Assembly: GCA_013362385.1 (NCBI GenBank)
Contig: JABFWC010000183.1
Location: 1 to 6,900, forward strand
Direction of reading: 5' to 3'
Length of the DNA stretch: 6,900 nucleotides
Source: Pseudarthrobacter sp.
GTDB taxonomy: Bacteria > Actinomycetota > Actinomycetes > Actinomycetales > Micrococcaceae
Shown piece by piece: positions 1 through 6,170 of the stretch. Both the position numbers and the translations under genes were made by a program. The notes under the pieces are model-generated. The model was not told the origin of the DNA and did not search any database. It saw only the letters and a list, made by a program, of their open reading frames with translations. How positions within the stretch are numbered: the stretch's first letter is position 1; each line of letters opens with the position of its first letter.

Positions 1-418
1 GGAAGTTCAGCGCCAGCACCGCGAAGATGATGCCCACCAGCCCCTGGAGGATGAGCTTGGCTTTGGCGTTCAGGCCGAGGCTGCGCTGGCGGGAGATCTT
101 GATGAAGTCGTCCAGGAAGCCCACCAGGCCCATGCCCACCATCAGGAAGAGCAGGATCAGGGCGGAGGCGGAAGGTCCCCGGGAATCGGGGTTCATCATG
201 TACATGATGAGGTGGGTGAGCCCGTAACTAAGGAGCACGGCGGTGACTACCACCGTTCCGCCCATGGTGGGGGTGCCGCGCTTGGTGTGGTGCGACGTCG
301 GTCCATCGTCCCGGATGAACTGGCCGTAGCCGCGGCGAACCAGGAGCCGGATGAACAGCGGGGTGCCTACCAGGGCGCACAGCAGTGCCAGGCCCGCACC
401 GATCAAAAGTGCAATCAC
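1..418 (-). CDS. mraY: Phospho-N-acetylmuramoyl-pentapeptide-transferase MraY, N-terminal part (runs off the left edge)
   Basis: MraY is an integral membrane enzyme that moves phospho-MurNAc-pentapeptide from UDP to undecaprenyl phosphate, giving lipid I. The 139 visible residues begin MIALLIGAGLALL, a first membrane helix, followed by the family's cytoplasmic signature DDGPTSHHTKRGTPTMGG at about residues 37-54. Two further hydrophobic segments follow (about 55-75 and 84-102). The second runs into FLDDFIK (about 101-107), whose two aspartates correspond to the catalytic DD pair of the family. A typical MraY has about 360 residues, so more than half, including the third catalytic aspartate and the HHH motif, lies outside. 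The start is GTG at 418-416; its last two bases begin the murF stop TGA, giving a GTGA overlap. AAAGGAG lies 9 nt upstream. The overlap implies translational coupling to murF, which makes the MraY substrate. No frameshift is visible. Confidence 0.97.
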   Translation of the reverse strand, partial: MIALLIGAGLALLCALVGTPLFIRLLVRRGYGQFIRDDGPTSHHTKRGTPTMGGTVVVTAVLLSYGLTHLIMYMMNPDSRGPSASALILLFLMVGMGLVGFLDDFIKISRQRSLGLNAKAKLILQGLVGIIFAVLALNF

Positions 419-1878
419 AGCAGAGTGCTCCTTTCGTCGGCAGGTTGCGGGGATGAAGGCAATGCTATCCGGTCGCCCAGATGGCGCAGGCCCACGCTGT
501 TGGAAGACTTGAAGAGCACCAGGTCGCCCGGACGCAGTTCGGCGTTCAGCACCTCGTAGGCTTCGTCCAGGGTTTCCGCGAAGAGGCATTCGTCGCCCCA
601 GGAGCCCTCCTGGACCGCTGAGACATAGAGGGCGCGGGCTTCGCGCCCCACCACCAGCAGCCTGGAGATATTGAGCCGGACCACTTGGGTGCCCACGGCG
701 GTGTGTTCGCGGATGGAGTCCTCGCCGAGTTCCAGCATCGCACCCAGGACAGCCCAGGTACGGCGGCCGCGGCCGAGGTCGGCGAGGGTGCGCAGGGCTG
801 CCCGCATCGACTCGGGGTTGGCGTTGTAGGCGTCGTTGATGACGGTGACCCCGTCTTCACGTTCGGTCCGTTCCATACGCCAGCGGCTGGCAGCCGCCTG
901 GTTGCTGAGCGATCCGGCGATGTGCGCGCCCGGCACCCCCGCCGCCCAGGCAGCGGCGGCGGCGGCGAGCAGGTTTCCGGTGTGGTGGGCGCCGATGAGG
1001 CGGCTGCTCACATGGCGGGGGGCATCGCCGTCGGGCAGTTGAAGCTCGAACTCCGGGCTTCCGCCGGCGCTGGTGTCGGCGTGCAGTGCCTGTACCTGGG
1101 CTTCCGGCCGTCCCTCGGCGGAGAAGCCGAGGACGGTGGCGGTGGTGCGGCTGCGCATTGCGGCGACGCGTTCGTCGTCGAGGTTGAGGATCGCCGTTCC
1201 GCCGGGTGCGAGCCCTTCCACCAGTTCGCCTTTGGCCAGGGCGATATTGTCGACTCCACCGAATTCCCCGGCGTGCGCGGTCCCCACCGCGAGGACGACG
1301 CCGATGTCCGGCTTGACCATGTCAGCGAGGTAGCGGATATGGCCAATCCCGGTGGCGCCCATCTCGATGACCAGGTAACGGGTGTCGGTTCCGGCCCGGA
1401 AGACCGTCAGCGGGACGCCGACCTCGCCGTTGTAGGAGCCCTGCGGGGCGACTGTGTTGCCCTGGGTGGCCAGAATTCCTGCCAGCAGGTCCTTGGTGGT
1501 GGTCTTTCCGGCAGAGCCGGTAATGCCGACGACGGTCAGCTGGTCGCCTGCCCCGGCGCGCGCGGCGCGGATGCGGCGGACGGCTTCGGCGGCAAGGGCG
1601 CCCATGGCGAGGACGGCGTCGGCAACGACGACCGACGGGTAGCCGGTTCCGTCAGGGGCAACTGCCGGCCGCTCCACCAGGGCCAGGCTGGCCCCGGCGG
1701 CAAAGGCCTGCGGGATGAAGTCGTGGCCGTCGGCCTGCTCTCCGGGCTTTGCGACGTAGAGCGAGCCTTGGGTGGCTTCGCGTGAATCCGTAACCACCGA
1801 AAGGGGCGTGATTCCGGGATCGGCGTCCAGGCGCCCGCTGGTGATTTCGGCGATTTCCGCCGCTGTAAATGCAATCAT
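415..1878 (-). CDS. murF: UDP-N-acetylmuramoyl-tripeptide--D-alanyl-D-alanine ligase MurF
   Basis: MurF is the cytoplasmic ATP-dependent ligase that adds D-Ala-D-Ala to the UDP-MurNAc-tripeptide, completing the pentapeptide. The 487-residue protein shows the Mur ligase plan. An N-terminal substrate-binding domain (about 1-110) contains DSRE at 31-34. The central ATPase domain has the P-loop GITGSAGKTTTK at 118-129, with Lys125 the phosphate-binding lysine, and EMGA at 172-175. The C-terminal domain carries the MurF-typical NDAYNANPESM at 348-358, LGAMLELGEDS at 378-388 and FKSSNSVGL at 456-464. Length is slightly above the E. coli enzyme (about 450). ATG at 1878 lies two codons after the murE stop and in the same frame, so no earlier start exists; there is no strong Shine-Dalgarno sequence, which suggests reinitiation after MurE. 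The 3' end overlaps mraY by 4 nt, and the last codons carry the mraY ribosome binding site. Confidence 0.98.
   Translation of the reverse strand: MIAFTAAEIAEITSGRLDADPGITPLSVVTDSREATQGSLYVAKPGEQADGHDFIPQAFAAGASLALVERPAVAPDGTGYPSVVVADAVLAMGALAAEAVRRIRAARAGAGDQLTVVGITGSAGKTTTKDLLAGILATQGNTVAPQGSYNGEVGVPLTVFRAGTDTRYLVIEMGATGIGHIRYLADMVKPDIGVVLAVGTAHAGEFGGVDNIALAKGELVEGLAPGGTAILNLDDERVAAMRSRTTATVLGFSAEGRPEAQVQALHADTSAGGSPEFELQLPDGDAPRHVSSRLIGAHHTGNLLAAAAAAWAAGVPGAHIAGSLSNQAAASRWRMERTEREDGVTVINDAYNANPESMRAALRTLADLGRGRRTWAVLGAMLELGEDSIREHTAVGTQVVRLNISRLLVVGREARALYVSAVQEGSWGDECLFAETLDEAYEVLNAELRPGDLVLFKSSNSVGLRHLGDRIALPSSPQPADERSTLL
428..434 (-). promoter_or_regulatory. Ribosome binding site of mraY inside the murF 3' end
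   Basis: The minus strand reads AAAGGAG 9 nt before the GTG start of mraY. The site lies within the last codons of murF (GAA AGG AGC), so ribosomes finishing murF pass over it. It decides in favour of the GTG that overlaps the murF stop. Confidence 0.8.
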
Positions 1879-1884
1879 CTCGGT

Positions 1885-3510
1885 CTAGGACTCTATCCGG
1901 TCGTCATGGAGAACGTTGAATCCCCTGGCTGTCAAGGCAGTGCGAAGCTCCACCCGGTCGTCCAGGGCAACATTCACGCCTTTCACTTCCTGCCACACCT
2001 CATGGCCGCGTCCCGCGACGAGGATCGTGTCTTCCGGGCCCGCCAGTTCCACAGCACGGCGGATCGCCTCGTCGCGCGGGAAGACCTCCAGCAATTCAGT
2101 GGGCAGGGACCCGCTCTGCAGCGCGTCCCGGGCACCGGCCAGGACGTCGGCACGGATGGCTGCGGCGTCCTCGTCATGGGGGTCGTCGTCGGTGATGATC
2201 ACGGTATCGGCCAGGCGGGCAGCGATGGCCCCCATGGCCGGGCGCTTGCCCTGGTCGCGCTGGCCGGTGGCGCCGAACACCACAATTAGCCGTGAACCGG
2301 ATTCCGGTGGGCGGACCGCCTCCAGCGCCCGCGCCAGCGCGTCCGTGTTGTGGGCGAAGTCAACCACTGCGGCAGGCCGCTCGGAGATCAGCTGCATGCG
2401 TCCGGGAACGGCCACCGTCAACGGGTCCTCGCTGTCCAGGGCCGCCTGCAGGGCAGGCACATCGACTCCGGACGTGAGCACCATGACTACCGCAAGGGCG
2501 GCGTTGGCGACGTTGAAGCTGCCGGGGAGCCCGGTGTGGACGTCCAGCGTGGCGCCGCCGGGCCCGGCGATCGTGAAGTCCGGGCCGAGTCCGCGGGCGG
2601 CAGTCCGGGCGACAGTCCAATCGGCGGGCGTTCCCGGAGTGGTGCTGACGGTGGTGACGGGCACGCCGGCGGCGCCGGCCAGGCGGCGGCCCCACTCGTC
2701 GTCGACCATCACCACGGCCTTGCGGGCGCGCCGGGAAGTGAACAGTTCCGCCTTGGTGGCGAAGTAGCCCTCCATGCTGTGGTGCAGGTCCAGGTGGTCC
2801 TGGGTGAGGTTGGTGAAGCCGGCAACGTCGAAGACCAGTCCGTCGACGCGCTGGTATGAGATTGCGTGCGAAGAGACTTCCATCGCCGCGGCGTCGAGGC
2901 CCTTTTCACGCATGAGTGCCAGCAGGCCATGGACCTCGGTCGATTCAGGCGTGGTGAGGAGGCTCGGGATGGGTTCCCCGCCGGCCAGGATTTCAATCGT
3001 GCCGATGAGTCCGCTGCGCTTCCCGAGCGCGCGCAGCAGAGAGGTGATGAAGTAAGTGGTGGTGGTCTTGCCGTTGGTGCCGGTGACGCCGAACAGCGGC
3101 AGCGGAGCATCCGCCTGGGTCCGGTAGATCATGGCGGAAAGTGGCCCGACGTCGTTGCGCGGGTTGTCCACGACGAGCACTGGAACGGCCGTGTCGGTGG
3201 ACAGGGCAAGCAGGCGCGCGCCCGCCTCGTCCGTCAGGACGGCTGCAGCTCCTGCCTGGATGGCATCCGAAGCGAAATCCGCGCCGTGCCTGCTGGCGCC
3301 GGGCAGGGCCACGTACAGGTCTCCCGGCTCCACGGTGCGGGAGTTGAGGGAAATTCCCGTGATCTCTACGTCAGCGGCAGGTGCGGGTACCACCACGCCC
3401 AACGCCTCCCCGACCGCGGCCAGATGGACCGGCTCTACGACTGCGGGCCGGAAGCGGCCCGGGCTGGCGTCCCGGGCAGCGTCGCCGCCGGGCGTGGTGA
3501 ATTCTGACAA
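1885..3510 (-). CDS. murE: UDP-N-acetylmuramoyl-L-alanyl-D-glutamate--diamino acid ligase MurE, probably L-lysine-adding
   Basis: MurE adds the diamino acid (third stem-peptide residue) to UDP-MurNAc-L-Ala-D-Glu in the cytoplasm. The protein has 541 residues, longer than E. coli MurE (495), mostly through an N-terminal extension of about 25 residues. Visible are NSRTVEPGDLYVALPG (56-71) in the UDP-binding domain, the P-loop GVTGTNGKTTTTYF (141-154, Lys148), TTPEST (186-191), EVSSHAISY (211-219) and Lys253 at the position of the carbamylated lysine. The C-terminal domain has GQRDQGKRP (416-424) and AGRGHE (499-504). Where DAP ligases have DNPR, this protein has DDPH (442-445), so I infer L-lysine rather than meso-DAP; this rests on the motif only. 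The start is TTG: the frame is closed by TGA nine codons upstream with no ATG or GTG between, and GGAG sits 6 nt before the TTG. A GTG further inside cannot be excluded but lacks this support. Confidence 0.97.
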   Translation of the reverse strand: MSEFTTPGGDAARDASPGRFRPAVVEPVHLAAVGEALGVVVPAPAADVEITGISLNSRTVEPGDLYVALPGASRHGADFASDAIQAGAAAVLTDEAGARLLALSTDTAVPVLVVDNPRNDVGPLSAMIYRTQADAPLPLFGVTGTNGKTTTTYFITSLLRALGKRSGLIGTIEILAGGEPIPSLLTTPESTEVHGLLALMREKGLDAAAMEVSSHAISYQRVDGLVFDVAGFTNLTQDHLDLHHSMEGYFATKAELFTSRRARKAVVMVDDEWGRRLAGAAGVPVTTVSTTPGTPADWTVARTAARGLGPDFTIAGPGGATLDVHTGLPGSFNVANAALAVVMVLTSGVDVPALQAALDSEDPLTVAVPGRMQLISERPAAVVDFAHNTDALARALEAVRPPESGSRLIVVFGATGQRDQGKRPAMGAIAARLADTVIITDDDPHDEDAAAIRADVLAGARDALQSGSLPTELLEVFPRDEAIRRAVELAGPEDTILVAGRGHEVWQEVKGVNVALDDRVELRTALTARGFNVLHDDRIES

Positions 3511-3516
3511 GGGGAT

Positions 3517-3520
3517 CTCC
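3517..3520 (-). promoter_or_regulatory. Ribosome binding site that supports the TTG start of murE
   Basis: GGAG stands 6 nt before the TTG at 3510. The murE frame has a stop nine codons upstream and no ATG or GTG in between, so this site is the main evidence for translation from TTG. Confidence 0.7.
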
Positions 3521-3537
3521 GATGGTGCTTGTGATCA

Positions 3538-3561
3538 TGCCCGGCGTGTGTCTCCCGGGCA
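3538..3561 (-). other. GC-rich inverted repeat in the ftsI-murE spacer (possible RNA hairpin in the murE leader)
   Basis: The arms GCCCGG and CCGGGC pair perfectly around a 10-nt loop, and one more T-A pair extends the stem to 7 bp (a G-U pair in RNA could follow). No run of T comes after it on the coding strand, so it does not look like an intrinsic terminator. It starts 27 nt before the murE TTG. The rest of the 96-bp spacer shows no recognisable promoter. Such a short GC stem can occur by chance in DNA of this composition. Confidence 0.4.
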
Positions 3562-3606
3562 CTGTGATGCGCTGGATGCTGCTGGTACTTCCGGCGGCGC
3601 GGACGT

Positions 3607-5409
3607 TTACTTGGCGTACTGGGGCATCCGGGCCGGCTCGCCGGTCGAAGGCTGCACATTGTAGGTGCGCAGTGCCTGGCTCATGACGGACCGGAACACC
3701 GGTCCGTTGGTGATGCCGTAGATGCTGCCCTTCGGCCGCTGGAGCACCACCTCCACAATAAACCGCGGATCATCCATTGGCGCCATTCCGACGATCGACG
3801 CGGTGTAGCCGCAATAGCCCGACTTGCCGTCGTCGCAGGGTGACTCGGACGTACCGGTCTTGGCCCCCACCCGGTAGCCATCGATCCCGGCGTCCTTGAT
3901 CTCACCCTCGGTCACGGCGCTTTCAAGGATGTCCTGGACCTGCTGGGCGGTCTCGTTGGAGACGATCTGGCGGGAGGCCTGCGCCGGGACTTTCTCCTCG
4001 GTGCCGTCGGCAGAAACGTAGGAGTCGATCAGCCGCGGCTGCAGCATCACGCCGTTGTTGGCGATGCTCTGGTAAGCGCGGACGGTCTGCAGCGTGGACT
4101 GCGAGACGCCCTGCCCGAACAGGACCGTGTACTGCTGGCGGCCGTCCCACTGGTCCGCGGGGGTGAGGATGCCCGAGGCGGTTGCCGGGAGGCCAATATC
4201 CGGGGCCTCGCCGATGCCGAACTTCTTCAGCCAGTCGTAGCGCTGTTCCTTGCTGAGCCGCTGGCCCGCCATCACCGTGCCGGTATTCATGGAGTAGCCG
4301 ATGATGCCCGCGAGCGTCCGTTCCTCGGTGCCGTGGGCGAAGGCATCGCTGAAGGTCTGCCCGTCCACCGTGTAGGTGGGCGGAATGGTGAACCGCTCCA
4401 GCGGACTGGCCAGGCCTTCATCAATGACGGCGGCGGCAGTCATCATCTTCTCCACCGACCCGGGTTCGTAGGCCGCCGTCACGGACCGCACCCCGCGGTC
4501 CTTGGCGGCCACCAGGCCGGGATTGTTGGGATCGGGCGAGTTCGTGTCCGCCAGGGCCAGCAGGTTGCCCGTCTTGGCATCCATCACGATGATGACGCCC
4601 CATTCGGCACTGAGTTTGTCGGCCTGGCTCTGGATGGCCTGCTGGGCGAAGTACTGGAGATCCGAATTCAGGGTGAGCTTGACGTTCTTGCCGTTCTGCG
4701 GCGGCGTCAATTCGTCAACCCCGACCGGGATGCGCAACCCGTCCGCACCGATTTCGAACAGCCGCTTGCCGTCCTTGCCCTTCAGCAGGTCGTCCTGGGT
4801 CTGTTCGATGCCGGCCTGGCCGGTGGTGCCGTCCTGCAGGAAGCCGACCACTCCCCCGGCCACCGCCCCGTTGGGATAGACCCGCTTGCTGACGCCCTCG
4901 GCGACGATGCCGGGCACCTGGAGCTTGGAAATCCGGTCCTCGACGTCGGGTTTCACGTCCTTGGCAACGATGTAATACGGCGCCTGGCCCGTGACGGCCT
5001 CCCGGACGGCATTGGTGTCCATGCCCAGGGCGGCGGCGAGTTCGGAGATGGCCTGGTCGCGACTGACGTCCACCAGCTTTTCGTGGCCGTCTGCCTGCTC
5101 CAGCCGCTTGTACGACTCCGTCTTGGTGTTGACGCGCTGGTCCACCACGATGTTGTACCGGATAACGCTGTTCGCCAGCACTGTGCCCCGGGAGTCGAGG
5201 ATGCTGCCGCGTTCAGCGGGAAGGATTGCCGAGGTCATGCGGCTGTTCAGTGCTGCCTCGGCCATTCCGCCGACGTCGAGGCCCTGGACCAGGAAAAGCT
5301 TTCCGCCGACCACCAGCAGGAGCGTGAGCATGATACCGAGCCCCAGGCGCAAGCGCTTGGTGGCGTTGGGCACCTTGCTGGTTCCTGCCTTGCCGGACTT
5401 TTGCGCCAC
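3607..5409 (-). CDS. ftsI: Septal class B penicillin-binding protein FtsI (PBP3-like transpeptidase)
   Basis: FtsI is the division-specific D,D-transpeptidase that cross-links septal peptidoglycan. The 600-residue protein fits the family (E. coli FtsI 588). It has a short basic cytoplasmic N-terminus (1-21), one membrane anchor (about 22-43), a PBP dimerisation region starting at ILPAERGSILDSRGTVLA (62-79), and a transpeptidase domain (about 270-580). The penicillin-binding motifs are all present: SVEK at 318-321 with Ser318 the nucleophile, SMN at 373-375 and KTGT at 517-520. There is no PASTA domain. The only two cysteines, Cys525 and Cys533, lie just after KTGT. The start is GTG at 5409, with AAGGGA 6 nt upstream; there is no alternative start in frame between it and the end of ftsL. 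It follows ftsL by 47 bp and precedes murE by 96 bp. The context makes the septal role likely; elongation class B PBPs are not usually encoded at this position. Confidence 0.97.
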   Translation of the reverse strand: MAQKSGKAGTSKVPNATKRLRLGLGIMLTLLLVVGGKLFLVQGLDVGGMAEAALNSRMTSAILPAERGSILDSRGTVLANSVIRYNIVVDQRVNTKTESYKRLEQADGHEKLVDVSRDQAISELAAALGMDTNAVREAVTGQAPYYIVAKDVKPDVEDRISKLQVPGIVAEGVSKRVYPNGAVAGGVVGFLQDGTTGQAGIEQTQDDLLKGKDGKRLFEIGADGLRIPVGVDELTPPQNGKNVKLTLNSDLQYFAQQAIQSQADKLSAEWGVIIVMDAKTGNLLALADTNSPDPNNPGLVAAKDRGVRSVTAAYEPGSVEKMMTAAAVIDEGLASPLERFTIPPTYTVDGQTFSDAFAHGTEERTLAGIIGYSMNTGTVMAGQRLSKEQRYDWLKKFGIGEAPDIGLPATASGILTPADQWDGRQQYTVLFGQGVSQSTLQTVRAYQSIANNGVMLQPRLIDSYVSADGTEEKVPAQASRQIVSNETAQQVQDILESAVTEGEIKDAGIDGYRVGAKTGTSESPCDDGKSGYCGYTASIVGMAPMDDPRFIVEVVLQRPKGSIYGITNGPVFRSVMSQALRTYNVQPSTGEPARMPQYAK

Positions 5410-5415
5410 CGTGTA

Positions 5416-5421
5416 TCCCTT
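5416..5421 (-). promoter_or_regulatory. Weak ribosome binding site of ftsI
   Basis: AAGGGA is 6 nt before the GTG start of ftsI. The match to the anti-Shine-Dalgarno sequence is partial. The site touches the end of the small repeat in the spacer. Confidence 0.5.
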
Positions 5422-5457
5422 GCTGCTTGACCCTGCTGCCTGACCTGTCTCTTGACC
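5421..5457 (-). repeat. Imperfect 12-nt tandem repeat filling the ftsL-ftsI spacer
   Basis: On the coding strand three consecutive units read GGTCAAGAGACA, GGTCAGGCAGCA and, after one extra G, GGTCAAGCAGCA. The second and third units match at 11 of 12 positions; the first matches the third at 9 of 12. They occupy nearly the whole 47-bp spacer and end at the ftsI ribosome binding site. It may be a chance duplication, a remnant of coding sequence, or a binding site; the sequence alone does not decide. Confidence 0.6.
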
Positions 5458-6170
5458 TACTGTCCGGGAACCTTCTGCTGGGGCGCCGGAACGGAGCCGC
5501 CGTGCAGTTCGGGGGCCGGGGCGGCCTGCGCTGCCGAAGCTGCCGGTGCGGGCGTGGTTCCTGCAGCTGCGCTTCCCGGCGCGGAACCTGCAGCCCTGCC
5601 GGCTCCCGTCTTGTCTGCTTTAGCCTTTTCGGCCGCCGCCTTTTCCGCTGCAGCCTTATCCGCTTCGACCTTGGCCGGCGACGGAACAATCTGCTGCCCG
5701 GCTACCGCGGGGGCAGGAATGACGGCTCCTGCGGATGCACCCTTGGCCGCCGGCGTTGCCTTTCCTGTGACGGACAGTGTGGACAGGTCGATCTGGCCCT
5801 TGACCGTTGATGCCACCATGCCAAGCTCCGTGGCCTTGGCCGCGAGGTTCTGGGGCGCCTCGTAGGCCTGCACCTGCTGGGTCAGGTCCTGGTTCTGCTT
5901 TGTCAGGGTGGTCTGCTTGGCGCGCAACTCCACGAGCTGGTACTGGGCCGTGGATACCGAGATGTTCAGGACCAGCACGGCAAGAAGCGCCACCGCCAGC
6001 ATGGCGAAGCAGAGCACCACGAAGGGGGCACGCCGCTTGCGGGGGGCCGTGCGGACCACGGAGAGCGGGGTACGGCCCTTCCGGCCTTCGCCGGGGGCTC
6101 CCGCCGGTTTGGCGTTGGCCGCCGAACTGCCGGAGACAACGGGAAAGTTCTTGACGGCGGCGGTGCTCAT
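5457..6170 (-). CDS. ftsL: FtsL-like cell division protein with long Ala/Pro/Lys-rich C-terminal tail
   Basis: This is the small bitopic divisome protein found between rsmH and ftsI. In known systems FtsL forms a coiled-coil complex with FtsB/DivIC and FtsQ and activates FtsW-FtsI; that role is inferred from position and architecture. The 237 residues comprise a basic cytoplasmic N-terminus (1-48, ending RKRR), one membrane helix (about 49-70), a coiled-coil region (about 73-105, rich in Q, L and K) and [15 protein letters not shown] (105-119), the short motif typical of FtsL. From about 140 to the end the protein is low-complexity Ala/Pro/Gly/Lys sequence, including a [17 protein letters not shown] stretch (171-187). 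E. coli FtsL has only about 120 residues, so half of this protein is extra and extracytoplasmic. The ATG at 6170 overlaps the rsmH stop (ATGA), and AGGAG lies 6 nt upstream. FtsL is poorly conserved in sequence, so naming relies on layout and context. Confidence 0.88.
   Translation of the reverse strand: MSTAAVKNFPVVSGSSAANAKPAGAPGEGRKGRTPLSVVRTAPRKRRAPFVVLCFAMLAVALLAVLVLNISVSTAQYQLVELRAKQTTLTKQNQDLTQQVQAYEAPQNLAAKATELGMVASTVKGQIDLSTLSVTGKATPAAKGASAGAVIPAPAVAGQQIVPSPAKVEADKAAAEKAAAEKAKADKTGAGRAAGSAPGSAAAGTTPAPAASAAQAAPAPELHGGSVPAPQQKVPGQ

Noticed and set aside
685..1785. Long open frame of 366 codons on the plus strand, opposite murF
   Set aside because: It is antisense to a clearly conserved Mur ligase. 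Its translation is Gly/Ala/Val-rich without family motifs, as expected of the mirror frame of a GC-rich gene with G or C in third positions.
1916..2859. Overlapping plus-strand open frames opposite murE
   Set aside because: They overlap each other and murE. Their compositions (Ser/Arg/Ala-rich or Gly-rich) are typical of shadow frames.
3157..3168. A DNPR tetrapeptide in MurE (residues 115-118) that could be read as the meso-DAP signature
   Set aside because: It is in the N-terminal domain, before the P-loop. The DAP-binding DNPR lies in the C-terminal domain after the GKRP motif, where this protein has DDPH.
3538..3561. Intrinsic terminator between ftsI and murE
   Set aside because: The stem is short, the loop is 10 nt and no T run follows on the coding strand. 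Gene order and direction continue unchanged.
4333..5430. Long open frame of 365 codons on the plus strand, opposite ftsI
   Set aside because: It is antisense to a complete class B PBP with all catalytic motifs. No recognisable domain, and high GC explains the absence of stops.
5410..5456. Promoter in the ftsL-ftsI spacer
   Set aside because: I see no convincing -35/-10 pair on the coding strand; the TTGACC copies are on the opposite strand and belong to the repeat.
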